From: Desulfocucumis palustris | GTDB lineage: Bacteria; Bacillota; Desulfotomaculia; Desulfotomaculales; Desulfocucumaceae | DNA length: 64,000 nt | Assembly (NCBI RefSeq): GCF_002933875.1 | Contig: NZ_BFAV01000028.1 | Location: 1 to 64,000 of the forward strand | Direction: 5' to 3' | In this document: positions 1 through 7,612 of the stretch, one piece after another | Numbering within the stretch: the stretch's first letter is position 1 | Layout: every line of letters starts with the position of its first letter | Notes under the pieces: model-generated | What the model was told of the DNA's origin: nothing | What the model saw: the letters and a program-made list of their open reading frames with translations, nothing else | The model's database searches: none | Translations under genes and position numbers: made by a program

Positions 1-155
1 TAAAACTTGCAATCCTCATTACTCAGGGAGGTAATTTCTTCTCTTTTGACCTGTGGTAAATTAATGTTTTCATTTTTGCCATAGGACGCATACGAGGTGG
101 TGCAGAGCGCCGCCGCAAAGATAACTGTCAGAAATAGCACTAAAACTCTCTTCAC
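1..155 (-). CDS. Secreted protein, N-terminus only (cut by window edge)
   Basis: An open frame of 51 codons runs off the left edge on the minus strand. It begins at a GTG (153-155) preceded by a strong GGGGAGG ribosome site. The peptide starts MKRVLVLFLTVIFAAALC and then turns polar, which is a typical Sec signal peptide with a basic start, a hydrophobic core and a plausible signal peptidase I site near SYA/SYG. The mature part visible is too short to name a family. A Cys within the hydrophobic end does not make a good lipobox. Function unknown. Confidence 0.6.
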   Translation of the reverse strand, partial: MKRVLVLFLTVIFAAALCTTSYASYGKNENINLPQVKREEITSLSNEDCKF

Positions 156-336
156 TTGAATTTCCTCCCCATGTAAACGGAAAACACATATTTTTCAGGA
201 ATAAATATGTGCACATCCTTTAAATAGGGATATATTCAATATAATTCCAAACAAATCCTTTTGGAACATTATGTAATTTTGTCAAAGATTGTTGAATTGT
301 ATGATTCACCAACAACAAGGTATTTTCATTGTTAGG

Positions 337-374
337 TATTCCCTCATCACGGAGGGGATAGGCTTTTTCATTTT
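337..374 (+). terminator. Possible rho-independent terminator
   Basis: Arms TATTCCCTC (337-345) and GAGGGGATA (352-360) form nine pairs with one G-U, a six-base loop, and are followed by GGCTTTTTCATTTT. No gene on the plus strand precedes it in the window, so it may end a short untranslated RNA. Confidence 0.4.
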
Positions 375-520
375 CCCAATCTTTATATTTTTTAATAGCA
401 TTTAACCATCATCAGAAAGCTAACAGGAAATATATACAATATTAAACTTGTTCGCCAACATAACCAGCCGTCTTCCCCGGTGGCCAATATCATGGCAAGC
501 CCGGCAACCCGGATCGTGTA

Positions 521-551
521 TAAAAATGCATGCCATGCATTTTTATTTGAT
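521..551. terminator. AT-rich palindrome, possible bidirectional terminator
   Basis: TAAAAATGCAT (521-531) and ATGCATTTTTA (535-545) are perfect inverted arms with a three-base loop. The T-rich right arm could act as a terminator tail on either strand. It lies about 100 bases before the PAAR-like gene. Confidence 0.35.
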
Positions 552-646
552 GTGTCCAGTTGTTTATTCAGTCTAAAAAAATTATAATTGCCACAGAGGT
601 AAATTTTTGTAATTTTTAATTTAACAGCCGGCGGGGGGTAATAATT

Positions 647-1033
647 TTGGGTGTTGCTGTATGCGGCGGCGCTAATTTACAGTGCAGTTTCGGTGTGGCG
701 CCGTCTTCGCTTATGATATTGCCAAAGAACAGGGTAATGACCACCATGCCTTATGCCAACATTATGGATAACATACCCTTTGTCAACATACTGCCCTTCG
801 GGATGTGCAGCTCTATTGCCAACCCGGCGGTGGCCTCGGCCACGGCCGCGGCGCTTGGAGTGTTGACACCCATGCCCTGCACTCCGGTTATACCGGCGCC
901 GTGGGTGCCCGGCTGCCCCACCGTCCTTGTGGCAAATATGCCGGCGCTTAATAACTCTTCAAAGCTAATGTGCGCATATGGAGGGGTAATACAAATTATT
1001 AGTCCGGGACAGTTTAAAACAATGATACCTTGA
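647..1033 (+). CDS. PAAR-like / DUF4280 domain protein
   Basis: This 128-residue protein has the small, Gly/Ala/Pro/Cys-rich make-up of the DUF4280 (PAAR-like) family, with the typical opening VCGGANLQCSFG and a later MPCTPVIPAPWVPGCP stretch. PAAR-like proteins form the sharpened tip of contractile injection machines and usually carry or dock an effector. It spans essentially one domain with no effector extension. The start is TTG at 647, with a run of Gs at 633-638 as ribosome site. No tail, baseplate or sheath gene lies nearby, so here it is an orphan. Its role in this cell is unknown. Confidence 0.75.
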   Translation: MGVAVCGGANLQCSFGVAPSSLMILPKNRVMTTMPYANIMDNIPFVNILPFGMCSSIANPAVASATAAALGVLTPMPCTPVIPAPWVPGCPTVLVANMPALNNSSKLMCAYGGVIQIISPGQFKTMIP

Positions 1034-1125
1034 GATATTTTTTCACAGGGTTCTGAACCATGTAATATTTTTTCTCTCATTATAAAAAGAAAAGGCCTGA
1101 TAATATGAACACTCCTATAAATGAG

Positions 1126-1171
1126 CCTGGGGAATGAGCCCGGAAGATGTCTCCCGGACTCATTTCCCAGG
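1126..1171. repeat. Long imperfect inverted repeat
   Basis: Arms 1126-1143 and 1154-1171 pair over 18 positions with one G-U and one C-A mismatch, around a ten-base loop. It lies between the PAAR-like gene and the end of the convergent XRE gene. There is no T-run on either side, so it is not a textbook terminator. Confidence 0.5.
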
Positions 1172-1282
1172 TCAATAATCCCGCCCCGCCCCACTCGGCT
1201 TATCAATCTCCCGGCAGCAGGCCGGCAGGCCTGGCCCGCTCCACGTCGCTCAGTTCCCTGCCCGTCAGCTTCAAACCAGGGA

Positions 1283-1522
1283 TTACCGGTAGGGATATTC
1301 AGCATTTTCCCGCGAAACATGCTGGACAAGGGGGGTGGGGAAAATTTCCTCCACTCTCATCCCGAAATATTTGGCGATGGCCACCATCAATTCGTCGGAA
1401 GGCCGCTTTACACGGCCCTTTTCTATGGCGATAATGGTCTGCCTGGTGGTATATATGGCTCCGGCCAGTTTCTCCTGGGATATGTCACTGGCTCTTCTAA
1501 TTTCTCTCAGTCTGTTCTCCAT
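1283..1522 (-). CDS. XRE-family helix-turn-helix regulator
   Basis: A 79-residue DNA-binding protein with one HTH_3 domain over residues 1-60: MENRLREIRRASDISQEKLA, then TRQTIIAIEKGRVKRPS and IAKYFGMRVEEIF. This is the compact YgzD/Cro-like type that binds DNA as a dimer. The ATG at 1522 is chosen because a GGAGGTG site sits about nine bases upstream; an earlier in-frame ATG at 1567 has no ribosome site and lies inside the operator region. It is divergent from another XRE gene at 1671, and four copies of a palindromic motif lie between them, so autoregulation is likely. Confidence 0.85.
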   Translation of the reverse strand: MENRLREIRRASDISQEKLAGAIYTTRQTIIAIEKGRVKRPSDELMVAIAKYFGMRVEEIFPTPLVQHVSRENAEYPYR

Positions 1523-1549
1523 TATTTTACCGCACCTCCGGTTATTATT

Positions 1550-1655
1550 GTAAAGCATGTTTTCCAATTAGCAAAGCATGTTTTTATTTACTTTTAGTAA
1601 ATTTTTCTTTCTTTTTTGCACTCCATGCTTTACAATAAGGAAAACATGTTTTACA
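1550..1655. promoter_or_regulatory. Operator cluster between divergent XRE genes
   Basis: Four copies of a motif centred on AAAGCATGTTTT / AAAACATGTTTT occur at about 1551-1565, 1572-1583, 1623-1634 (inverted, CCATGCTTTACA) and 1640-1654. The last is a near-perfect palindrome. They occupy the whole promoter region of both divergent regulators. Binding by one or both HTH proteins is inferred from position and symmetry. Confidence 0.65.
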
Positions 1656-1670
1656 TAGGAGGATTGAATC

Positions 1671-2066
1671 GTGAAATACTCCCTCAGCAAACTGCTCATA
1701 AAGTTAAGGGCCGAGGAACCGCTGCGTAAGGCGGCGGCCAGGATCGGCATCAGCCACACGTACCTCAATATGCTGGAAAAAGGCATTGATCCCAGAAGCG
1801 GAAATGCCGTCAAGCCAACCGCCGGAACCTTGCAAAAACTGTCCGGGGCCTATAACTATCCCTACGTTAAGCTTATGGAGGCCGCAGGCTACCTGGACAG
1901 CGGCTCTTCCGGGGCTAATGCAAAGACACCGCCGGTGGAGCTGGAAAAAATTATAAGGGAATCAAATGTCATGCTCGACGGAATGCTGCTGGACGACGGG
2001 GACAAGGAGGATATTTTACAGTTTGTTAAAATAGCCATGAGAGCCATAAAAAAGGAAAAAGGTTAA
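1671..2066 (+). CDS. XRE-family regulator with C-terminal tail
   Basis: A 131-residue protein with an N-terminal HTH (residues about 5-65: LLIKLRAEEPLRKAAARIGI, SHTYLNMLEKGIDPRSG, KPTAGTLQKLSGAYNYPY) and a polar C-terminal region that probably mediates dimerisation or ligand contact. GTG start at 1671 with AGGAGG ten bases before it. The domain resembles phage-type repressors in which the recognition helix is followed by a PTAGTLQKLS stretch. It is transcribed away from the other XRE gene through a shared operator cluster. The regulated targets beyond this locus cannot be told from the sequence. Confidence 0.8.
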   Translation: MKYSLSKLLIKLRAEEPLRKAAARIGISHTYLNMLEKGIDPRSGNAVKPTAGTLQKLSGAYNYPYVKLMEAAGYLDSGSSGANAKTPPVELEKIIRESNVMLDGMLLDDGDKEDILQFVKIAMRAIKKEKG

Positions 2067-2111
2067 ACTGTCGGCCGGCGGAGTAATAACTGTTGCCATT
2101 TAACTAAGCAA

Positions 2112-2140
2112 TTGACAGACCTTTCATTTATATTTAAATT
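2112..2140 (+). promoter_or_regulatory. Sigma-A-type promoter of the LysR gene
   Basis: A perfect -35 box TTGACA (2112-2117) is followed after 17 bases by TAAATT (2135-2140). It lies about 60 bases before the LysR start. Confidence 0.5.
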
Positions 2141-2199
2141 AATAGAAACGATAACTTTTGGGATTTTAATTATATTTCTTGATGGTAAGTGAGGTAGCC

Positions 2200-3084
2200 A
2201 TGGAAATCCGCCAGCTCAAATCCTTTGTAACCGTGGCCAGGGTGGGCAGCTTTACCAAAGCCGCCGAAATGCTGGACTACGCCCAGTCCACCATAACCGC
2301 CCAGGTGCAGTCCCTGGAAGAAGAACTGGACAACAGGCTGTTCGAACGCCTGGGCAGGAAAGTGGTGCTGACAAGGGAAGGGGAAAAGCTGCTTGCCTAT
2401 GCCGACCAGATTCTCAAACTGTCCGCGGAGGCCAGGGAGGTGCTTTCCGGCTCCGCCGCGCCCCGGGGCGCCCTTTCCATCGGCGCGCCGGAATCCCTTT
2501 GCGTGTACCGGCTGCCCGGCCTGCTTCATAAATACCGCAAAATGTACCCCGCGGTGGAAATAACCCTTAAAATCGGCACCTGCGCTGATTTTATCCAATG
2601 GCTTAGAAGCAACGAAATTGACGTTGCATTATTCCTGGAAAAGAAAATGAACATACAGGACTTAATAGCCAGACCCCTTATTTACGAACCCATGGCCGTT
2701 CTTGCCGGGTCCGGCCACCCACTTGCCCGAAAGGAACAGATTGGGCTTTATGACCTGCAGGGGGAGTATCTTATACTCTCGGAAAGAGGCTGCAGTTACC
2801 GCTCGGCCTTTGAAGACATGCTGAACAAGGCCGGTGTGCGGCCCTCCTCCTCACTGGAGTTCGGCAGCGTGGAGGCTATCAAAAAATGCGTCATCAGCGG
2901 CCTGGGAATAACCCTGCTGCCCAGGGTGGCGGTGGAAGCGGAAGTAGCGGAGGGACAGCTTGTGGACCTTAACTGGTCCGGCCCGGATTTCAACATGACC
3001 ACCCAGATCGTATACCACAAGGACAAATGGATTTCTCCGGCACTGCAGGCCCTGCTGGACCTGGCCGGAGAGACGATTAAATAA
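2200..3084 (+). CDS. LysR-family transcriptional regulator
   Basis: A 294-residue LTTR of normal length. The N-terminal winged HTH is clear (MEIRQLKSFVTVARVGSFTK, AAEMLDYAQSTITAQVQSLE, residues 1-60), followed by a linker helix and a periplasmic-binding-fold effector domain (about 90-290). The ATG at 2200 is preferred over TTG 2179 because family members start MEI/MDL at this position and GTGAGG precedes it. The next gene downstream, co-oriented and 65 bases away, is a nitrilase-superfamily amidohydrolase. It may be the target or simply a neighbour; no divergent partner exists. Confidence 0.88.
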   Translation: MEIRQLKSFVTVARVGSFTKAAEMLDYAQSTITAQVQSLEEELDNRLFERLGRKVVLTREGEKLLAYADQILKLSAEAREVLSGSAAPRGALSIGAPESLCVYRLPGLLHKYRKMYPAVEITLKIGTCADFIQWLRSNEIDVALFLEKKMNIQDLIARPLIYEPMAVLAGSGHPLARKEQIGLYDLQGEYLILSERGCSYRSAFEDMLNKAGVRPSSSLEFGSVEAIKKCVISGLGITLLPRVAVEAEVAEGQLVDLNWSGPDFNMTTQIVYHKDKWISPALQALLDLAGETIK

Positions 3085-3149
3085 CCCTTCGTTCCCAGGG
3101 CGAACGAAAAGGTTTACGGCATACCTGGATAATTTAGAGGAGGGAAATT

Positions 3150-3908
3150 TTGAAATTAACCCTTTGCACCGTTCAGTTCCACCGCGGCAGCGGCAATCCG
3201 GAAATAAATATTGAAAAAATGTCCGGGCTGCTGGAGAACATCGGCAGTCCCGCGGATATAATACTTCTTCCCGAAGGCTGGCTGGGTCCGCAGATACTGG
3301 AGCACCGGCATTACATGCTGATGCTGGAAGAGCTGAAAAAGTTACTGCCCCCGGGCGCGCTGCTGGTATCAGGCGCCCATTATGTGCGCTGCCGGGAAGG
3401 GGTCATTTCCACCGGGGCCTTTTTGAACGGTGCTGAAACAACCCATTATGACAAAATATTCCCCTCCCACGCCATCGGGGAGAGGAATATCATCCTGCCC
3501 GGCACCCGGCAGCCCCTCTTTGTCCACCGGGGAATTACCGTGGCCGCGGTGGTCTGCGTGGACCTTTTTTATCCGGAAATTGTCCGCCGCCTGGCATTAA
3601 GGGGAGCAGCCGTTATTTTCAACCCCGCCAACATCCCCGCAGTCCGCATGGGCCTCTGGCATAATATAGGCATCACCAGGGCAGCCGAAAACACCGTGTT
3701 TCTGGCCATGGCCAACAATACCGGCACCCGCTACCCGGATGGCCGGGAAGTGAAGGGCAAAAGCTTTATCGCCGGGCCGGAGGGCGCCTTCTTCCGGGAT
3801 TGCGGCGACCTGCCGGGGGTTTATTTTACGGAAATTGACTTGCAGTTGATTGAAAAGGCCCGGGAACGCTGGAAATATCTTGCGGATGTGCAAAGCCTTC
3901 ACAGGTGA
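3150..3908 (+). CDS. Nitrilase-superfamily carbon-nitrogen hydrolase
   Basis: This 252-residue protein carries the complete Glu-Lys-Cys triad of the superfamily: Glu in ILLPEGW, Lys in HYDKIFP and the nucleophilic Cys in VAAVVCVDLFYPE. It ends after the usual alpha-beta-beta-alpha fold with no extra domain. Such enzymes hydrolyse amides (for example omega-amidases or N-carbamoyl compounds) in the cytoplasm. The exact substrate is not evident. TTG start at 3150 with GAGGAGGG upstream. It follows the LysR gene in the same direction and may be co-transcribed. Confidence 0.85.
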   Translation: MKLTLCTVQFHRGSGNPEINIEKMSGLLENIGSPADIILLPEGWLGPQILEHRHYMLMLEELKKLLPPGALLVSGAHYVRCREGVISTGAFLNGAETTHYDKIFPSHAIGERNIILPGTRQPLFVHRGITVAAVVCVDLFYPEIVRRLALRGAAVIFNPANIPAVRMGLWHNIGITRAAENTVFLAMANNTGTRYPDGREVKGKSFIAGPEGAFFRDCGDLPGVYFTEIDLQLIEKARERWKYLADVQSLHR

Positions 3909-4012
3909 TCCTGCCCCCTATTCCCTTCACCCGGAAAAGGGCTCCCCAGGGCGCCGGGGAGTCATCCTGAAGGCCGTCCAAAAACAAATATGGCCCCAAA
4001 GGCCAGGATGGG

Positions 4013-5923
4013 CTATTTATATAAACCTTCCACCACATCATTGTAATTTGCCAATATAACCCTTTTTTTCGGTTTGAGGGTGGGGGTGAGTTCCCCGGTT
4101 TCTTCCGTAAAGCGCCTGGTGATTACGGCATATTTTTTTACCGTTTCATATTCCTCCAGCCTGCGGTTGACCCGGGCCACTTCTTTATCCAGCATCTCCC
4201 GCAGAATACCCCGGGAAACGAAATCCTCGCCCACCTGTACGCAAATTTCCGCCCCGGCGATGTTTGAATAAACCAGCTTGCTTTTGTCGAAAGATATATT
4301 TTCCCTTTGATACAACTCGATAAAATAGTTAAAATTAGGCACCAGAAGGACGCCGATATATTTCCTGTCATCCCCCACCACAAACGCCTGCTCCACGCAG
4401 CTGCTGGTGGCGAACAGCTTTTCAATCTTGGCGGGGGCCACATTCTTCCCGGTGTTGAGGACAATAATGGCCTTTTTGCGGTCCACTATCTTCAGATAGC
4501 CGTCCCGGTCGATTTCCCCCACATCCCCGGTTTTAAACCAGCCATCGGGGGTAAACGCCCCGGCGGTCTCTTCCGGTTTGTTCAGATAGCCTGCGAACAA
4601 TCCCGCGCCGCCGGTGATGTATTCCCCGTCTTCCCCCAGCCTTGCGGTTGACCCCGCCACCACAGGACCGACTTTTCCAGGCTTGATCCCGTTGAGGGGT
4701 GTTAAGTTGCAGGCGTTGCAGGTCTCGGTAAGACCGTAACCCTCAAGCACCCTTACGCCCATTATATAAAAGAATGTGGCCAGCTCCGCGGATATGCCGG
4801 CTCCGGCGGAAAAGGACTGTTTGAAGCGGCTGCCGAAAAGGGCCCTGACCCTGGCGAAGACCCTGTCCGCCAGGGCGTACCGGAAGCGCAGCAGCGGGGG
4901 CAGTTTTTCCGCCACGTTAAAATCATGGGCCATATTGATACGGCCATGATCGTCGGTGCGGTATTCCAGCACCTTCCTCCCCACTGCCAGCGCCCGGTTA
5001 AATATAAATTTTTTGACCGGGTTTTGGGACATCTGCTCCCGGATGGTTATGTATATCCGCTCGTAAAGGCGGGGCACGCAATTGAACCAGGTGGGATTGT
5101 ACTTCTGAAGATCCTGCAGAATGGTTGAAGGTTTGTCCCCGTATGCTATGCAGGCCCCGGTGAATATAGCCAGCATCTGGCCGGAACCCCGGTCAAATAT
5201 GTGGGAAAGCGGCAAAAAGGAAAGGCAGACATCCTCCCGGGTTATGCTTACACCCATTTGGGGGAAATTTTCAAGAACACCCATCACCCTGGAGGAAAAG
5301 CTCCGGTGAGTCAAAATTACCCCTTTTCCCGTGCCGGTGGTGCCAGAAGTGTAAATAATGCTGGCCCAGTGTTCAAGGGATACCCCCAGGCGCCTGCCGG
5401 TGTACTGCCGGTGAAGGGATTCCGCACCCTTCCGGCCCAATTCCGCCAGTTCGCCCAGGCCCATTATTTTCTCTCCGTCGCCCTTGTAGCCCATTTCCAG
5501 CACGATAATTTTTTCCAGGGTGGGCATGTCGCCCAGCCCGGGTAAAATTCTGGCCAGTATATCCCCGTTTCCCGCAAAAAGGTACCGGCAGCCGGAATCA
5601 TTAATTATGTAGGAAGCCTCATTAAGAGATAATGTAGGGTATATAGTCACCGTAACGCAACCGCAGTTAATTACCGCCAGGTCGGCCTGGGTCCAGTAGG
5701 GGCTGTTGGCAGCCATGATTGCGGCTCTCTCCTGCTTTTCCAAACCCAGGGACAGTAGGCCGCGGGCTATGCTTTCCACCCTCTCCAGCATCTCCCCGTA
5801 AGTAAAGCAGCCGTTGTTGTCCTTATATAATTCATTGTTGAAGAGCTGAGCCCGCCGGTTTGAATATTTTTCCGCGGTAGAGTAAAAACCCTGGCATATT
5901 GTGGGCAATGCGCTATTATCCAT
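4013..5923 (-). CDS. Long-chain fatty acyl-CoA synthetase (AMP-forming)
   Basis: A 636-residue member of the ANL superfamily, FadD15/long-chain type. The P-loop-like motif IIYTSGTTGTGKGV is near residue 190, YGLTETC near 395, and GWFKTGDVGEID with DRKKAIIVLNTGKNVAP marks the hinge and C-terminal lid. It activates fatty acids to acyl-AMP and then acyl-CoA. The ATG at 5923 follows GGGAAGGG by seven bases. It is divergent from a MarR regulator at 6215, and a perfect inverted repeat sits between them, suggesting that MarR controls it, as FadR/MarR-type proteins often do for acyl-CoA ligases. Confidence 0.9.
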   Translation of the reverse strand: MDNSALPTICQGFYSTAEKYSNRRAQLFNNELYKDNNGCFTYGEMLERVESIARGLLSLGLEKQERAAIMAANSPYWTQADLAVINCGCVTVTIYPTLSLNEASYIINDSGCRYLFAGNGDILARILPGLGDMPTLEKIIVLEMGYKGDGEKIMGLGELAELGRKGAESLHRQYTGRRLGVSLEHWASIIYTSGTTGTGKGVILTHRSFSSRVMGVLENFPQMGVSITREDVCLSFLPLSHIFDRGSGQMLAIFTGACIAYGDKPSTILQDLQKYNPTWFNCVPRLYERIYITIREQMSQNPVKKFIFNRALAVGRKVLEYRTDDHGRINMAHDFNVAEKLPPLLRFRYALADRVFARVRALFGSRFKQSFSAGAGISAELATFFYIMGVRVLEGYGLTETCNACNLTPLNGIKPGKVGPVVAGSTARLGEDGEYITGGAGLFAGYLNKPEETAGAFTPDGWFKTGDVGEIDRDGYLKIVDRKKAIIVLNTGKNVAPAKIEKLFATSSCVEQAFVVGDDRKYIGVLLVPNFNYFIELYQRENISFDKSKLVYSNIAGAEICVQVGEDFVSRGILREMLDKEVARVNRRLEEYETVKKYAVITRRFTEETGELTPTLKPKKRVILANYNDVVEGLYK

Positions 5924-6036
5924 ACCCAATCCCTTCCCGTGCTAATTATTCAGCTGGACCGCCAACCGTATTGGAAGAATAGTCGCTGCAATTGGTAATA
6001 TTGGAAATAATTCGACATAATTCCCAACATTCCTTT

Positions 6037-6057
6037 CGATTCGTAATTTCCGAATCG
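6037..6057. promoter_or_regulatory. Candidate MarR operator
   Basis: CGATTCG (6037-6043) and CGAATCG (6051-6057) are perfect inverted arms separated by seven bases, in the intergenic region shared by the acyl-CoA synthetase and the MarR gene. Length and symmetry fit a winged-helix dimer site. Binding is inferred. Confidence 0.5.
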
Positions 6058-6214
6058 GATATTATTGCTTATAACATTCCATGGAAACGATTCATGCCCT
6101 CTTCTTTATAACACGCCAGCCGGATAGGGTATTGGTTATTGACAAGGGAAAAGACCGGGGATAAACTCAAAAAGACCGGGGCTGTGCCGCCGGCTTTTAA
6201 GAAGGGTGAATTAT

Positions 6215-6634
6215 ATGACTGACTTTACCGGTTTTATATGCTACACATTAAAGGTAACCATGAAAAAGCTGGAAAAACATCTGGCCAGGGAACTGGACAA
6301 ATACGGTGTTAATTTCGGGCAGTCCCTGATATTATTCAGCCTGCTGGAAAAGGACGGAATAACCCTATCCGAAATAGGCAGCCGGGCCAGAATTGAAAAC
6401 TCATCCCTGACCACAATGGTGGACAGGCTGGAAAAGGAGCTGCTGGTGGAAAGAAGGCCGGACAGCCAGGACAGGAGAATAATAAGGGTATTCCTCACAG
6501 ACAGGGGTCGCGGGCTGGCCCGGGAAGTGCTGGACGCCGGAGAGAGATTCAATCAATACCTGGAAGACCGGCTGGGGCAAAACGGCAACAACCTGGTTAA
6601 AGGGTTAAATACCATAGCAGACAGCATAGATTGA
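6215..6634 (+). CDS. MarR-family transcriptional regulator
   Basis: A 139-residue protein with the MarR winged helix: helices ITLSEIGSRARIENSSLTTM and VDRLEKELLVERRPDSQDRR followed by the beta wing IIRVFLTDRGR, flanked by N- and C-terminal dimerisation helices. The ATG at 6215 is chosen for its spacing from GAAGGGTG; a GTG three codons earlier (6206) overlaps that site. It is divergent from an acyl-CoA synthetase gene. The likely ligand is an acyl-CoA or aromatic acid, which is inferred from context only. Confidence 0.85.
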   Translation: MTDFTGFICYTLKVTMKKLEKHLARELDKYGVNFGQSLILFSLLEKDGITLSEIGSRARIENSSLTTMVDRLEKELLVERRPDSQDRRIIRVFLTDRGRGLAREVLDAGERFNQYLEDRLGQNGNNLVKGLNTIADSID

Positions 6635-6655
6635 TTGATATTAGTTTACCAATAA

Positions 6656-7420
6656 TTATTTATTTTCCAGCCAATCCCACACGTAACCCGCTATTTCCTC
6701 CCAACCGGGCTCTCCTATCACCCAGTGGGCGTGATTTGCAAATTCCCTGTAGGTGGAAACCGCCCTGTATTTTTCCGCCACCCTTTTAACCACCGGGGCC
6801 GGCGTTATCCTGTCTTCGGAACCGGACACCACCAGCACCGGACATTTTATTTTATCCCCATCAACCCTGGAGGCCCTGTGCACGTCCAGAAACCACAATC
6901 CAATCTGCAGGGCTGCCAGACCTGATTCGTAAACCATCCTCTCATAGGCCGCCCTGCGCTCATGGGCGTTCATTTTGTGCATTACCGCGTACTCGGCGGT
7001 ATCATATGAAAAGCGGAATGACTTTCTCCAGAACCTACCCCTGGACATCACCCCGATAAAACTCTTCAACACCGAATATTTAATAGACGGAATACCGTAG
7101 GGAGCAGCGGGCGCCAAAAGCACCAGGGACTCCCCCAATCCCCTGGCGCCCAGAATTTGCGCCAGCAGGCCGCCCATGGAGTGACCCATAATAATGGGCC
7201 TGCCCCCCAGCTTATTGATTTCCTTCTCCAAATCCCCGGCATAATCCAACAAACTGGTGCTTCCCAGATCCGGGTCGGGATTATCCCGGGGGTCCATGCC
7301 GTGGTAGCGCAGGGTCGGGGTTAGGCACCGGTAACCCTTCGCCTCAAAATATTTTTTGTAGTTTTCCCAGCACCAATCCCCGCACATCATGCCGTGAATC
7401 ATAAAAATGGTATCTGTCAT
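6656..7420 (-). CDS. Alpha/beta-fold hydrolase
   Basis: A 254-residue single-domain hydrolase. The oxyanion region is MIHGMMCGDWCW (residues 7-18), the nucleophile elbow GHSMGG (about 78-83), the acid probably Asp in SGSEDRITP and the catalytic His in FANHAHWVIG. It resembles lysophospholipase/MenH-like esterases; the substrate is not known. Good ribosome site GGAGTG before ATG 7420. It is convergent with the MarR gene and has a GGGGACGG palindrome 19 bases upstream of its start. Confidence 0.8.
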   Translation of the reverse strand: MTDTIFMIHGMMCGDWCWENYKKYFEAKGYRCLTPTLRYHGMDPRDNPDPDLGSTSLLDYAGDLEKEINKLGGRPIIMGHSMGGLLAQILGARGLGESLVLLAPAAPYGIPSIKYSVLKSFIGVMSRGRFWRKSFRFSYDTAEYAVMHKMNAHERRAAYERMVYESGLAALQIGLWFLDVHRASRVDGDKIKCPVLVVSGSEDRITPAPVVKRVAEKYRAVSTYREFANHAHWVIGEPGWEEIAGYVWDWLENK

Positions 7421-7438
7421 GCCATCACTCCGCTCCAG

Positions 7439-7468
7439 TGCGACAGGGGACGGTTCTCAAGTGTCGCA
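7439..7468 (+). repeat. REP-like palindrome (GGGGACGGTTC family), copy 1
   Basis: Arms TGCGACA (7439-7445) and TGTCGCA (7462-7468) flank the core GGGGACGGTTCTC. The same 30-base unit recurs at 29422-29451 (inverted, two differences) and 30108-30137 (degenerate). A shorter cousin with core GGGGACGTTTC flanks the RAYT transposase at 42 kb. Confidence 0.8.
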
Positions 7469-7538
7469 AAAATTAATTTTTAAGAGTATATGGACATAAG
7501 TTTAACGCTATTTAAATTTAAATTGCTTTCAATTTTCT

Positions 7539-7566
7539 TTGATATACCTTAAATCTAAGATATAGT
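7539..7566 (+). promoter_or_regulatory. PadR promoter with overlapping inverted repeat
   Basis: TTGATA (7539-7544), a 16-base spacer and TATAGT (7561-7566) make a good sigma-A promoter. An inverted repeat, TATA-c-CTTA (7543-7551) against TAAG-a-TATA (7556-7564), covers the spacer and the start of the -10 box, as expected for autorepression by the PadR product. Confidence 0.5.
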
Positions 7567-7612
7567 ATATTTAATATAGACCTGATTTTCAATATGCTTT
7601 CGGAGGTTTTCC

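Larger units (their letters stand above)
156..646. other. Intergenic region with small hairpins, no gene seen
   Basis: No convincing coding frame lies in this 490-bp AT-rich stretch. It contains a short stem-loop (arms 185-193 and 203-211), a terminator-like hairpin near 337-374 and an AT palindrome near 521-545. No recognised riboswitch consensus was found. Confidence 0.5.

Noticed and set aside
751-1329. Long minus-strand open frame over the PAAR-like gene
   Set aside because: It is antisense to a recognisable DUF4280 protein, has no ribosome site, and overlaps the XRE gene end.
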